A DNA stretch of 64,000 bases from Candidula unifasciata (GCA_905116865.2 CAJHNH020008448.1:84501-148500), one strand, 5' to 3'; positions 35,391 to 47,470 are shown, numbered from the stretch's first letter. Program-made: numbers and translations. Notes: generated from the sequence alone by a model not told the origin.

Positions 35391-35674
35391 TAATAATAAA
35401 AACCATGTATTTGCTTACTAAAGTGTTTTGTGTTTGCTTTGTAAGTTTGTAGTGTTTTCTTTTTGTTAATGAGTTTTCATGGCGAAGTTCAACCACGCGC
35501 CTTCAACGATTTTTTATTTTAGGTGTACAATTTTTACCTTGTGCCGCAAACGTGTCTTCTGCTTTTGAAGGAAAAAACGGTATTCAGCACAAGGGGAAAG
35601 ATTAGCTCTTGCCTGGCTTAGCACAGTGGTTTTGTTGGCTGGCGGAGGGCGCAGCAGCGAAAGGGTTAATAACT

Positions 35675-37280
35675 TAAAATTTATGTCCTATGCGAAATCT
35701 CATGCCAGCCCAATTTCTAGCATAGAGATATATGATTAGTGAAGGAAACAAAGTGTATATTCACTATACTTTATCTTTGCTAGGTTTATTAAACATCATG
35801 GTGATTTGAGTTTGATAAATCTTTGTCTGGATTTAATTTAGATTTAGTCCAGAGGATTCTGAGGCTAGGCTAAGAGCCCAGAAAGGGGAATGCAATGTAA
35901 TGTCTAAACTTATTAGATTCAACCTGTCGGAGGAGAAGAAGGAAGGTGTAGGCTCACACTTCTAAAAACAATTGTTATTCATAATTCTTAAATATTAGGA
36001 ATATACTGACATTGTGACATTGACATTGTGTGTGCCCCTATAATTTTAATAATTATATTTCATCCTTACCATTTTCTTACCTCAGCGAATAAGATTTAAA
36101 ACACATTCATTCAAAGTTTAAACTGGAGTTAGTGTTTGAATATCTCATTATGTAACTAATGTGATGGGATACACACTGTCATCTATAATTTTGTTAAAAC
36201 ATCTACTACCATGACCCAGTTAGATTCATTAAGATATTTCTCTTGCCATTCATTTGCAGAACTGTTCAACTCACAAGTTATGAGTTTGACATACATGTCA
36301 TTTCACTCCCTGACTCTCTTGTTTTTCCTCGATTCTTTGTCATGTGAATCCATGTGGTTGAAAGGAGAATACCTTGTCTTCTTCTTCTTCTTCCTGCTAA
36401 CTGGCTGTAGACTCTGGTGGAAAGTTCTGATTACTCATCCACCTCTGGACTTTTGTCTTCTTCCAGAATCGCAGAGTTGTGTGCACATCAATTTTACATA
36501 TGCAGATTGTTGGTTTTTTTTGTCTTTCAGGCAGGTGCACACCAAATTCAAAGGAAAAAGTACCTTGTGAAATATGATTGTATATTTAAACACAACTGCT
36601 TATTGTGAAGAGATCAGAACACTTCACACATTGAATGTTTTTTCTTTATTTGATGCTAAACTCATATGCTTATCCAAAATTTTGGAATTGTATTTGAGGA
36701 CTGAAGAAAGTGTGGCTTTGAGTCAAAATTATCGCAAACTGCTTCTACAGGGACGGTTAAATTACTTTAGTTCTAGGCAGGGTTCCAGGTGAATTACCAG
36801 GTGCAGTTCAAAGAGGAGAAGTGGTATACCTAGACTGGCCTAGAAGAGTCCCCTGCCAAGAAGTGTGTCAAGGGGCTGCTGAGTTACAAGCAGAACCAAG
36901 GAACTAGAACCACAGATAAATGGACACATCAGTCCACATTATCAATCTATAAACTGTTTTCTCTGTCCAATGATTTCAATATACTATATATGCTAACTGT
37001 GCTTCCAATGCTAACTGTGCTTCCAATCTTGTGAAGTTAATTTTAATAGCTATTATTTTTCAAACACATATAAATGCACAGTAAGAGTAACAGTATGGCA
37101 TGAAATGTCAGCCACACCCAAATCTTCTCCTTTAACCAGCTAGGCTGGGGGAATAGATTTTTTAGAAGGTTTTACAGGTGTGATTCCCTCTGTATACTTC
37201 TGTCTGTGAGGACTGTCTTCTTACTTTTAATCTTAACTAGCCTCTTAGGCAGTAGCAGTGATGTCAACATCAGAACAATA
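35675..37280. other. Intron sequence, no recognised feature
   Basis: AT-rich; frames at 36211-36800 have hydrophobic runs but no motif or partner. A short duplicated ATGCTAACTGTGCTTCCAAT occurs at about 36989-37027. Confidence 0.4.
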
Positions 37281-37286
37281 GTATTT

Positions 37287-39475
37287 TCTATCATCATCAG
37301 TTCTCGTTATGCCTAGTGGCACATGAGGCTTCAGAGAGGAATTTCCATGCTTTGCTGTCCTGTGCAATCTTCAGTGCAGTTTTCCATGTCAAAGATGCCA
37401 CACTCAGGTCACTTTCCATCGTTCGTCTCCATGTTGTTTTTGGGCGCCCCTGTTTTCTCTTTCCCTCTGATGTCCATGTGAGAGCTGTTTTGGCATGTAT
37501 ATTAGAAGTCATTCTCATAACGTGGCCAAGCCATTTCCATCTTCTCTTGGTAATCATACTGTCTAAAGTTTCTTGGTTTGTGGCTTGAAGTAGTTTAGTG
37601 TTTGAGATTGTATCTGGCCAGAAAATTTTGATAATTTTACGTAGACATGTGTGGTGGAAGGTGGACAGCTTGTGTGCATCCTTTTTGGTCATTCTCCAGC
37701 ATTCCGCTCCATAAAGAAGAACTGGCAAAATGATGCTCTTGTAGAGTCGGAGTTTCATTCCTCTGCAGTAATTGTTGGATTTCCAGATTTGCCTCATCCT
37801 TCCAAAAGCAGCTCTAGCTTTGTTCAGACGTGACTGTATGTTTTCCTCTGTCCCTCCCAGTAGGGACACCACACTGCCAAGATATGTGAAATGTTCTACA
37901 TTTTCAAGCGATTGGTTACTTATGGTCACTGGTTGTTGGTTTGGACTGTTTGTCATGATCTTAGTTTTCTTTGTATTTATTCTCAGTCCCACCATTTCTG
38001 CTGTGCAGTCTAGTCTGTTACTTTTCTTTTGTATATGTTCATGTTTATGTGATAGGAGTGCTATATCATCTGCAAAATCAAGGTCCTCAAGCATGGTGAA
38101 TGGAGTCCATCGTATGCCTCTTAATGTCCTGTCTACTGTGTTCTTTAGTATCCAATCAATCACAAGGTTGAAGAGGAGAGATGACATAACACATTCCTGT
38201 CTTACACCCGTCTTTACTGGGAAAGATGTAATTTTTTTAAACTGCAGGAAAAGTCTTTACAGAAGAGAGCAATTATGTTGACTATTTTTTCTGGAATTCC
38301 ATAACGTCGTAAAACTTTCCACAGACCATCTCTATGGACACTGTCAAAAGCTTTCTCAAAGTCCACGATATTAATATATATACTTCTCTGCCATTTGTTG
38401 CATTGTTCTAAAATGTTACCTATGGCGAAGATGTGCTCAGTTGTTCCTCTGCCCTTTCTGAATTTTGCTTGTTCCACTCGTAGGCATTATCTACTCCTTT
38501 TTCAAGCCGCATTATGATGATTTTACAAAATATTTTGCTTGGTACCGAGAGTAGAGTAATTCCCCTCCAATTATTGCAGTCTGTTAAGTCCCCTTTTTTT
38601 GGGATTTTGACTATTGTTCCTTCAGTCCAGTCATCAGGCAACACTTCTTTTTCCCAACTATCCTTGAACAATGGTTCTAGAATGCTAGCAGTTGTGTTGG
38701 GATCTACTTTGAGAAGTAAATTTACTGGGTAATTTTGTGTAGGGTTTGTAGATCATGTGCTTTAGCAGCATTTTCTGTTGTTTCTGCAAGATTTTCCATA
38801 AATCTTCTCTTGTCAGCTCTGGCACTTTTCTTGGTCATTTTATTTAGTTCACTATATTCTAACATTAGTCTGTCTTTCTGACATTCTGATTTAGTGTGAT
38901 TTATGAGGCTCTTTATTCTTTTTTTTGCTTGGCAATATAGTCCATGGTTTGACTACTTATCCATTCTTTGTGGTGTTGTTTCCTGGTTCCAAATATGTTA
39001 TTGCTAGTTGATTTGTATGCTTCTTTGATTTGGTTCCATCTGTCTTGAATGCTGATTGTAGTTGGAGTTTCTGGGTCACTTGATAGGGCTTGAAATCTAT
39101 TCTTGAGTTCTACTATAAATTTAGTGGCAATGTCTTTTTCTCTTAAAAGGTTAACATTGTAACGTGCTGTCTGTGTCTTAACTTGCGTGTAAACTATTTT
39201 GAGTTTAAGTCGTAGTAGAGCGACTAGAAGGTGATGATCGCTTCCCACATCTGCTCCCCTTTTGACACGCACATCGAGTAGGGACCCACGCAATTTTCTG
39301 TTTACCATGAAATGGTCGATCTGGTTTACATCTCTTCTGTTTGGGGATATCCATGTAAGCTTGTGTATATTCTTGTGAGGAAATAGTGTTCCTCCTATAA
39401 CAAGTCTATTCGCCGTGCAGAAGTCGCTCAGTATTTTCTTTGTCTGTCATTATCTCTCCTGGATAGAACAGTGGA
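37287..39475 (-). mobile_element. LINE of a third family (EN-RT), 5' truncated
   Basis: Leftward from 39475: an endonuclease tail (N-Q-I-D-H-F-M-V-N-R-K-L, D-V-G-S-D-H-H-L); RT motifs V-D-F-E-K-A-F-D-S-V-H-R (38380) and D-F-A-D-D-I-A-L-L (38075); a thumb with F-T-Y-L-G-S-V-V; a C-terminal R-R-W-K-W-L-G-H-V-M-R; and a terminal C-A-T-R-H-N. The 3' end carries GATGATGATAG at about 37288. A poly-T slip near 38230 shifts the frame between motifs A and C, and others occur upstream. The 296-codon frame at 37297-38187 is otherwise open. Distinct from RTE #1 and family B; exact clade uncertain. Confidence 0.85.
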
Positions 39476-39766
39476 AAAACTTTGTTCTATTATCTTCTGT
39501 AAACTGTACATAGAGTACTGTATTTGCAAAAACAAAGTGATTGCCTCCCCACAAATGGAATTCTTTGCCATAAAAAAGGTTACATTAAAATTTCTGTTTC
39601 CTAACATCACATGTATTACCTCAGTGTTTTTTTTAATTCCTAATTTTCTTACCTGACTACTATAGAAAAAAGATGGCAACGAAAAAAAAAGTGGGAGAGG
39701 GGGGGGGGGGGGTGAGGGGTTGATGAAATGTTCACAGTGTTATGCTTCATGACAAATAAATCCTAC

Positions 39767-39919
39767 CACTGATAAGCTGGCCAGTGATGAGTACTGAGAA
39801 TTCAGCTGGGTGAACTGAGTGGACACACTGCTGCCTGGAGATGACTGCAACAGAGTGTGGGCCTGCTGCGACAACTGATCAAAGGCTCCTTGTTGTTGCA
39901 TAATTTCCTCATGGGCTGC
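39767..39919 (-). CDS. SYNE1: Nesprin-like exon 9, class A (51 aa)
   Basis: 153 nt, phase 0, with Ala20 and Tyr43 (Gln at 42 instead of Arg). The acceptor follows TACTAG. The donor could be GTGGTA or, 3 nt on, GTAGGA; the second gives the class length and is preferred. A run of Ser in the middle is unusual for the class. A 16.5 kb transposon-rich intron follows. Confidence 0.82.
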
Positions 39920-41030
39920 CTAGTACAGAAAGTATATAAAACTAGAAATGCTGCATTTTTGCAAAACAAAGTGTGAGGTGATAATTGGCGAGCATAATCA
40001 GAATTTGTAACCACCTTATATGCTGACTAATATAAAATTAAATTAGCTGGATGGATTTAAAAATTAAAGTAATAATAAATATAACTGAACCATTTCAATT
40101 ATCTTGGCAGAGCCACAACATAAGACGGAAAATACTCAAGAGTGTCATGGTGTAATGTTCTGTTTTATTGTAAACCTGGACATCAAGTAGATAAGCTGAG
40201 AAACACATAATGGCTGCAGAAATATGACATTTTAGCAAAATGGAAGTACAGTTAACTGACAGAAAAACAAATACTAAATATTTTGAGAATTGTAGGCAAG
40301 CTGAAAAATAATTACCAGAGAAAATAAATATCTAATGGCAACTGTGGTACCTTAGTATGACTACTTAATACATTCCTCATCTTTGGAAATGTACTAAAGA
40401 GTAAGAATACCAAATTATCCCTAACAAAATAAAGGGAGATTATTGTTTCCACAAAAAATAATTCTATTGTTAATGGCATATTATACATTGATGGGGTTGT
40501 ATTAAAAAATATATATACTGCCTAATACTAAAATACATAAATACAAAAGAAATTAGATGAAACAAATGAAAATTTCACCACACTTTACCTTTCTAAGAGA
40601 AGTTGAGTGCCTACCAGGATGGTACTGAGAAAGTAGGAGGAGAAGATGTTATTGTTTGGAGTCTCCTTCTAATAAAACTTTAGGAATCTGGAATTCTTGT
40701 GTTTTTTCTTTCTCTTCTTTCTAACTAGACCTGCTTGTGCTAAATAAGGTTTTGTTTTTACTAAAAATCTTTCTAAAGAACATTGCTTGTGCCTTCTGCT
40801 CAGGATGTTTTGGAAATGCGAAATTGTCTGAACATTACAGACAATACTATTATGGCTTTTTTTGGTTTTGTTGGGGGTGAAGGGATTATTTCTCTGCATC
40901 ATCATTGATATCTATTAGCAGCTTTTCCTTGAGGGAGGTAAACAAAGACAGCATGCAGAGCTGTGGCTAGTTCTGACACCTTTAAGTTTTAGAATGTGGG
41001 TCATATTCCAAAGAAAAGTTGCAAAACCAA
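39920..41030. other. Intron between exons 8 and 9, left part, no recognised feature
   Basis: AT-rich noncoding. Frames near 40669-40905 have no domain. Confidence 0.4.
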
Positions 41031-41034
41031 GCAA

Positions 41035-41720
41035 AATCTGTCTAAACAGGAGCATACTACGCTTATGGAATGTGTGCTATCTCCCCTGCCTTTTATAACA
41101 TTCATCGACAATATATGAAAAGTAGTAGAGAGCGAAGCTTTTTTCACCGCATATGGAAAAATGGATAGAGAAATCAACATACAATGTACAAAAGCAAATC
41201 AGGTTAGGGGACAGTTAACACCACTTCTGATGCATAGAAAGATACCTCTGTCAAATCTCATAAATACAGTTTTTTGGCTGACATTGTACTATCAGTGCCA
41301 AACATAGAACCTTACTATAACTAATGACCAAAAGATCGTAACAACAGAGATGAGATGTCTTAGGAGAGCTGCCAGTGTGACAAAAAGCAATACAATCAGG
41401 ATTGAAGTAATTAGAAGATTAGGACTGAAACCAGACATACAATTCATTAAAAACAAAAAATTTGATAGTTTGGCCACTTGATGAGAATGCCCTGGTACTA
41501 ACTGCCACACAGAACCATGCTGAAGAAATATAAAAAAACACAGAGCAAGAGGAAGACTAGGCAAAATTAGGAGTGACTGTATCAGGAGCAACCTAACAGA
41601 AATGAACACCAACTTGTACAATGCATTGGAAAAAAATGCACAAATGATCCTTACATGTTCACCCCACCCCCACCCCTCCTCCCCACCCCCACACACCTTG
41701 CTGAGGTAAATGGTGGAAGA
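41035..41720 (+). mobile_element. LINE family B, C-terminal remnant
   Basis: It aligns with 29825-30680 over the A-T-G-G-A-A-A-A-A-T-G-G-A-T-A-G block (41152), the thumb and the 3' GGTAAATGGTGGAAGAGAAG end. An internal stretch of the RT palm is deleted (jump near 41130). A poly-C run at 41660-41690 interrupts the tail. Confidence 0.7.
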
Positions 41721-41929
41721 GAAGAAGAGGAAGATACTATGTTCAACATATGACAAAGTGAACATATACTGAGGTACCACTGTATTAACCATTTCTTTAC
41801 AAACAAAAGTGACAAAAGCAAGGGGGGGGGGGGGGAGAGGGGGGTTGAGCATTTCTTGAAATTCTGTCAGTATTTACAAATAACAATTATAAACCCATGA
41901 TTATAGTTGGATATATTTGTTATTAACAG

Positions 41930-42240
41930 GCACACTAATAATGCTAGCAACTCTCAGTGTGGGTCCAAGACCCCATTGTGGAGGAAAATGAGAATAAACC
42001 CTCTGCCTCTCCAGCAAGCACATCGCAGGAGTTGACTAATTGGGGACTTCCTTTGCAGTTGGAGGCATCTTCCTAAGCAGCAAGGAACAACCAGCTGCAC
42101 ACAAATAAGCCAGGACAACAAATGAACACACAAAACTCAGATCCTGGCACAAAGCCTAAGTCCAAATGGATGAACAAGCAGGACTTTCTGTTAGAGCTTA
42201 CAGCCGCTGAACAAAGAAGAAGAAGATATCTAGTACCAAT
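41930..42240 (+). repeat. Possible SINE with (GAA)n tail next to exon 8
   Basis: A noncoding stretch of more balanced composition ending AAAGAAGAAGAAGATA, like the family-B LINE 3' ends. It stops about 20 bp from the exon 8 donor. No pol III boxes are certain. Confidence 0.25.
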
Positions 42241-42259
42241 AATCACAGCTTTCACTTAC

Positions 42260-42405
42260 TCTGTGTTTGTCAAGCTGGCTAATTTTTTCTTCAAGGGTGG
42301 CCTTCAGACCTGAGTCAGCCTTTATATTAGTTTCAGCACCTTTAAGCCATTTACTGAGCTTCTCATACATATCTTCATATCTTGTCCACTTGTCTCTCAC
42401 TGTCA
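42260..42405 (-). CDS. SYNE1: Nesprin-like exon 8, class D shortened (2 nt + 48 aa)
   Basis: 146 nt, starting in phase 1. The acceptor follows CATTTTCAG; the donor is GTAAGTG. It shows W-x12-W, then Leu-Lys. Counted through exon 7 these Trp residues are 67 and 80, the same as in fused exon 4, so the pair is 109 residues. Confidence 0.9.
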
Positions 42406-43009
42406 CTGAAAATGATTAAATTGGTTAGCCCATTTTTTTAAAAGTAAAATTATACAGGTGAAAACACAAAAATCATCAAGAATTACAGTGTTTGATTAAC
42501 ACAACTGCTATAAGGTCATGAATAGATTCAAAGAAAGGACACCTTTTCACACCATGAAGTGCGCTAGTATATGGTGTGTCATATTTTAGACCAATCAGAC
42601 GCAATGGATGATGTGGTCAAAATCCCAAAAGCCATCTTTATTTCTTTGAAAATGCTCTTTAACCCACTGACTGCCCACGTCGCACGTTTTGAGACGAGGT
42701 GACATTTACTTCTTCTTGCCAACCTGGCACCCTGTGCGATGGTAGCTTTGGATGCTCACCATAATGTTAAATCGTGATTTTTGCGATGAATTTGGTTGAA
42801 GCTTTGAGCTCATTAATTTCTCTACTTTAATTAAGGAAAACAACTTCATACTAAATATCTAATGAATTTTCAGCATAAGCTCAGATGGTGACAATTGACG
42901 GAAATTTTCATCATGGCATCAAATTCTGGAAGCGGTCGAGTGAAAATATTCATTAAGAGCCTGTAGATTTTGAAGATATTCTGTCTGTGCCTGTTCATGA
43001 TGGAGATAT

Positions 43010-43270
43010 AACTGCCGCTTTTTATGTAGAATCATCAACATCATCTGACAAGTCTGAGGAAGATTTGCCACATCTCCCACTGGCATTGTGATTTGCAAGG
43101 CTTTCCCAAAGTACCCCCATTTACAGAAGAAAGTGTGCAGTGTGTGTAGAAAAAAGACAAATGTACCAATCCAGAAAAAATGAGGACCGCAAAGGGACAA
43201 ATTACTGGTGTGGGGAATGTCAGGTACCACCTGGTATTAAAGAATGATATGAGCTGTACCAGACTACTGA
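43010..43270 (+). pseudogene. piggyBac transposase zinc-ribbon remnant
   Basis: The frame reads R-R-K-C-A-V-C (Cys codons at 43134 and 43143), then Y-W-C-G-E-C (43209, 43218). After G-I-K-E comes TGA at 43245-43247 where the family has a Cys before Y-E-L-Y. An earlier stop lies at about 43089. The last sense codons (Leu-Tyr-Gln-Thr-Thr-Asp) are the first unit of the following tandem array. Confidence 0.75.
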
Positions 43271-43999
43271 CACAACTGTACCAGACTACTGACACAACTG
43301 TACCAGACTACTGACACAACTGTACCAGACTACTGACACAACTGTACTAGACTACTGACACAACTGTACCAGACTACTGACACAACTGTACCAGACAACT
43401 GGCACCACTGTAATAGACTACTAACACAACTGTACCAGACTACTGACACAACTGTACTAGACTACTGACACAACTGTACCAGACTACTGACACAACTGTA
43501 CCAGACTACTGACACAACTGTACTAGACTACTGACACAACTATACTAGACTACTGACACAACTGTACCAGACAACTGGCACCACTGTAATAGACTACTAA
43601 CACAACTGTACCAGACTACTGACACAACTGTACCAGACTACTGACACAACTGTACTAGACTACTGACACAACTGTACCAGACAACTGGCACCACTGTAAT
43701 AGACTACTAACACAACTGTACCAGACTACTGACACAACTGTACCAGACTACTGACACAACTGTACTAGACTACTGACACAACTGTACTAGACAACTGACA
43801 CACCTGTACCAGACTACTGACACAACTGTACCAGACTACTGACACAACTGTACTAGACTACTGACCCAACTGTACCAGACTACTGACACAACTGTAATAG
43901 ACTACTGACACAACTGTACCAGACTACTGACACATCTGTACCAGACTACTGACACAACTGTACCAGACTACTGGCACAACTGTACCACACTACTGACAT
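43254..43999 (+). repeat. 22 bp minisatellite, about 34 copies
   Basis: The unit is ACTGTACCAGACTACTGACACA with variants (CTAG, AATAG, CAACTGGCACC). A two-unit variant block beginning ACAACTGGCACC recurs at 43395, 43571 and 43681, spaced 176 and 110 bp, exactly 8 and 5 units, which shows block-wise duplication. The unit length is not a multiple of three. Confidence 0.95.
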
Positions 44000-44475
44000 T
44001 TCTTGGCTGTAAAGTGTGAAAAATGAGAGTGGTTTATATTTCTTTCTTTCTTTTTTTTTAAAATTGCACTGATATTGAATAGCACACCATTGTATAGGAT
44101 GACGATGTCAAAAAAAAAAAAAATTTTCTGTTTCTTGCAATGTGTTCTCAGTTCAATTTGGAGCCAAAATACAAAATATGATAAGTGTATGTTAAATAGT
44201 TGTGAAGCTGTGGCATTTTTAGTACACACTAAAATGTGTGGTATCTGGGAAATTGAAAGGGTGAAAGGGTTTGGTAGTCAGTGGGCAAAGATTGAGTCTA
44301 CCTTGAAGCCTATGTCAGTGGGAAAAAAAAACTCCCACTTCAAGGACAAATTAGAATACATGATCACTTGGTCAGCAAATGCTGTAAAATGCATGCCTGT
44401 CATAAATGTAAGATGGTGAAACAATAAGTCACAGAGGCCATAATTGAAAATGTTGAAGCATAAGTTTGTACTTAC

Positions 44476-44656
44476 CAAGAGTATTTGTAAGGTCACTCAA
44501 ATTTGTAATAAAATTGTCAAAGCCATTGGCGAGCATTTTCAGTTCTTCATTGATGAGTGTCTGGCCATAGGCTGATGTTTCTGGGATGACAACATTTGCA
44601 CTCTGCTGGGTTCCTAGCAGTTTCCTTCTACCAACTTCCACTATTGATGCAATATC
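44476..44656 (-). CDS. SYNE1: Nesprin-like exon 7, class C extended (60 aa + 1 nt)
   Basis: 181 nt, entering in phase 0 and leaving one G before the donor GTAAGTAC. P25, T27 and G31 match class C. It is 16-25 nt longer than the other separate class-C exons (165 and 156 nt); the following exon is shorter by a similar amount. The split Val codon (G/TG) is completed by the next exon. Confidence 0.9.
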
Positions 44657-44659
44657 CTG

Positions 44660-45320
44660 GGAAACATCAAGTAGAAATATGCATGTCATTAACTGTAAGA
44701 GGAAGGAATATTTTAGCTTAATGAATCATGCAAAGTAATGTACAAGGCATGGTCAAATAAAACTCATCCTAGCAGCTTTAGAACAAATGTCAGCTTTACA
44801 CACAGACAAAAAACTGTTAGGAAACAGTTTGCATTTAGGGACACAAGAAGAGTTGCCACAGGCATTTAAATACACATTTGAATGTTTGAGGAGTCAGTGA
44901 GCACCAAGGGCAGGAATTCTTAGTTGCTCACTGAATCATTTGGGCACTGCTGTCAGAGCACCTGTGTCAGTACAAAACTGTTGATCCTTAAAAACTTGAC
45001 ATAAAGTTCCAAACAAATTAACCTCACATGACAATAGATCCGCACTGTAGGCTCAATGTTACCAAAAATTCTCACCTCTTAGGTACTAACACTTCCTCCA
45101 TAACAGACATGCAGAAAAGCATTCTGATGCAACAAACCTAACCACACAAAAGCATTCAAGCTCACTTATTCTTGATGGCTTCAGCTACTTTAGTGTGTTC
45201 TTGTAGCAGATGGCATTGGTGTTCTTGCCAGGTTCTTTATTGAAGCCAACCTAACAAAATCTTTTGTGGTTTAAAAAAAAGTGAAAAAAAAAGTACGTCA
45301 GCATTTAGAAAAAACCCAAA
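44660..45320. other. Intron sequence, no recognised feature
   Basis: AT-rich noncoding between exon 7 and a LINE piece. AAGGCATGGTCAAATAAAAC at 44743 is faintly mariner-end-like, but no inverse partner was found. Confidence 0.35.
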
Positions 45321-45329
45321 AAACTGCCA

Positions 45330-46010
45330 TTACTGCTGGTACTGATCACTTTTTCAGTGTAGGCCTGTCTCGAAGAGTCAGCTAGAGAAACTAGAACGCA
45401 TACAGAATGAAGCTTTGCGGGTGATCTTGGGATGTACAAGAGACACACCATTTGATATCACAACATCTAGCATGAGAATGGACGTGGAGGCAGTAAGTGC
45501 AGCTCTCCGGTGGCTAGAGAACAAGATGCATACACATGTCGCAATTGTAACAGACTCTGAAAGTATGCGGAGAAAGGTGAAAACAGGGATGCTTCCAGCA
45601 GAGTGACAAGCTTCACTGGGAAGGTCACTGGTAGTGAGCATACTTTAGATTTTTTCTCCAGGCTATGCCAGCATGATGGGTAATGAACAGGCAGACAGAA
45701 TGACTGGATCTGCACCACTGGGTGGTGAATTGATACATGACAAGACAGATGTAGTCAAGGCCCTTTGGGAACAAGCAACGTAATTAGTAGAGAAACAGGA
45801 TTATTATGGCCTGGAGAGAATAAGGCACCTGGGTGTACCCAAAGGGTCTGGCCGGCTCACTACAGAGGAAAGGCAAGACAGACATATAACCAGATTATGA
45901 CGGGTACCATCAGTACTGGAACTCTGCGCTGGCTACTGAAGATGAGGAGGGAGCACACATGGGAATGCCTCGAGTGCTGTGATGTAAATTCTTGACTTTA
46001 CTCAACTAAA
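45330..46010 (+). mobile_element. RNase H LINE with internal deletion (thumb joined to RNase H)
   Basis: The frame runs R-V-I-L-G-C-T-R-D-T (thumb) directly into F-D-I-T-T-S-S-M-R-M-D, the middle of RNase H, so about 200 residues seen at 26570-26960 are missing without loss of frame. It then shows V-T-D-S-E-S-M, N-E-Q-A-D-R-M and the C-terminal G-T-L-R-W-L-L-K. Later frameshifts and stops occur. Confidence 0.75.
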
Positions 46011-46524
46011 CTTGGTGAAGGGAGCTTGAGGATTTAGGCCACAAGGCTAGAGCTGTCACCATGGACTATGCAAGTGAAGATTTTTTTTTGGTTTTGTTTG
46101 TTACCCCAACAGAAAAAAAATCTGTAACATACCTGGGTCTCCTACGTGAGAGCCAGCATTCTTAACTATTCAGCAAGTCATTCCTCAGTATAATTTATCC
46201 CTAGATTTTGGTGTGTAAATCTTTCTTCACAAATGGTATCCGACATCACCGTGGGCTACAGGATGCATATCTGAATGCTTCAAATTATTCCTTCTGATGA
46301 CCCCAGGTGCATGCTTGCTTCATAATAGTTCTTTTTTTTTTTTTATCTGTCACATTCATCATTTTAAAATGAAACTGTTTAGACAGGATAATCCCCGATA
46401 GTATCATATCAATGTAAGTATTAGCTCAAAACACATAGCTACACACATATATGTGTACATGCACACAAAAAAGTCATTATCATTACAGACACAGGCGTCT
46501 GATAATACTTAACATAACTCTTAC

Positions 46525-46689
46525 CTCCACTTTCCTCATTTTACTTTCAATAGTGTGTTTATTGCCTTGCACATCACTACATAGGCTAAGTTTATCTATG
46601 ACTGCTCCTAGCCAATCAGAAGTTTCCATGTAAGCCTCTCTGTATAACTGATGATGCTGAAGATTCTTTTCACAATTCTCATTTAGATT
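46525..46689 (-). CDS. SYNE1: Nesprin-like exon 6, class B (55 aa)
   Basis: 165 nt, phase 0, donor GTAAGAG, acceptor after GTGTCTAG. Trp26-Leu and the Gly42 turn match the other class-B exons. Too broken by frame on the plus strand to be anything else. Confidence 0.88.
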
Positions 46690-46966
46690 CTAGACACACA
46701 CAAGAACAAGAAAAACAATCAAATTTGTTAGCAATGTCGATTTAAAAAGAATTGTTTCAAACACTAGGAAAGTAAAGCATTTATAATTTTCAATCACTGT
46801 GATGATTAACACCTTTCCATCTTTCGAAACGATAGTTTTTTTTTGCACTATGAGGAGGCATGGGATTCACAGCCTATGGTGATGACAAGTGTGACTAGCA
46901 AGACCCGCCTGACTTAAAAAAAGTCTTCCACAATTATATCACAGGATTTTAGAATTATTAACATTT

Positions 46967-47470
46967 GTGTTTAGTTTGTTTCATCTCAGACGCTCAGCTC
47001 TGATCCATTCTGCAATAATTTATTTTTTCATTCCCATTCACTTCCTGGTGTGCCCTTTTCACACAACACGTCCCTGGCATTTTGTTCCAACAATTCCACC
47101 TCAATACCTGTATCATTCACATCCCACTTGCATGCATCTTTATATCGTAGTACAGGTTGGCCTCATCATCTTCTACCCGTTTTTAGTTCACCAAATAGAA
47201 TATCCTTAGGAACTCAGCCATTCTCCAATGTGACCCAGCCACCCGAGTCTTTGTAGATGGAGCATTGAGAAGATTGTTTTAATACCTGCTCTTTCCAGAA
47301 GCTCAGTGTTTATGATTTTGCCCTCCCATTTAATGCCAAATATTCTTCCCAGGCATCGCATGTGAAAGCTATTTAGCCGAATCTCCTTGTGCGAAAAAGT
47401 TGACAAAGTTTCACTACCAAAAAGTAGAGTGCTGAGAACACTGTAGGAGTACTGCCAAAGCTAGTCTGTC
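46967..47470 (-). pseudogene. LINE C-terminal remnant, fourth family
   Basis: The minus-strand frame at 47206-47406 has L-N-S-F-H-M-R-C-L-G-R-I, then L-Q-R-L-G-W-L-G-H, the C-terminal motif pair of gastropod-type LINE ORFs. Further left, broken frames give G-R-P and a C-terminal tail. 5' truncated. Confidence 0.65.

Larger units (their letters stand above)
34091..35665 (+). mobile_element. piggyBac-like element, terminally complete, internally deleted
   Basis: TTAA flanks both ends (34087-34090 and 35666-35669). The first 13 bases, CCCTTTCGCTGCT, are repeated perfectly inverted at the end. Three palindromic sub-terminal boxes follow the left end. Inside, only the C-terminal zinc-ribbon part of a piggyBac transposase is coded (34986-35390); the DDD catalytic core is absent, and the 1.57 kb length is short of a full element. 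It would have needed a transposase in trans. It lies in the 16.5 kb intron between exons 9 and 10. Perfect ends and TTAA suggest a fairly recent insertion. Confidence 0.9.
42663..44285 (+). mobile_element. Second piggyBac-like element with internal minisatellite
   Basis: The left end follows TTAA (42659-42662) and reads CCCACTGACTGCC. The right end GGTAGTCAGTGGG (44273-44285) is its inverse with one mismatch, followed by CAAA where TTAA is expected. Inside is the C terminus of a piggyBac-type transposase (about 43010-43270), decayed, then a 22 bp minisatellite. Its terminal bases differ from the element at 34091, so it is another family and probably older. It lies in the intron between exons 7 and 8. 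Confidence 0.7.

Noticed and set aside
36211..36792. Small secreted or membrane protein genes
   Set aside because: The frames are hydrophobic only because of T-rich codons; no splice support, motif or partner was found.
43254..43999. CRISPR-like array
   Set aside because: Units are contiguous 22 bp tandem copies with no spacers, in animal DNA inside a transposon.
44743..44765. Mariner element end
   Set aside because: The match is short and no inverted partner, TA duplication or transposase motif was found nearby.
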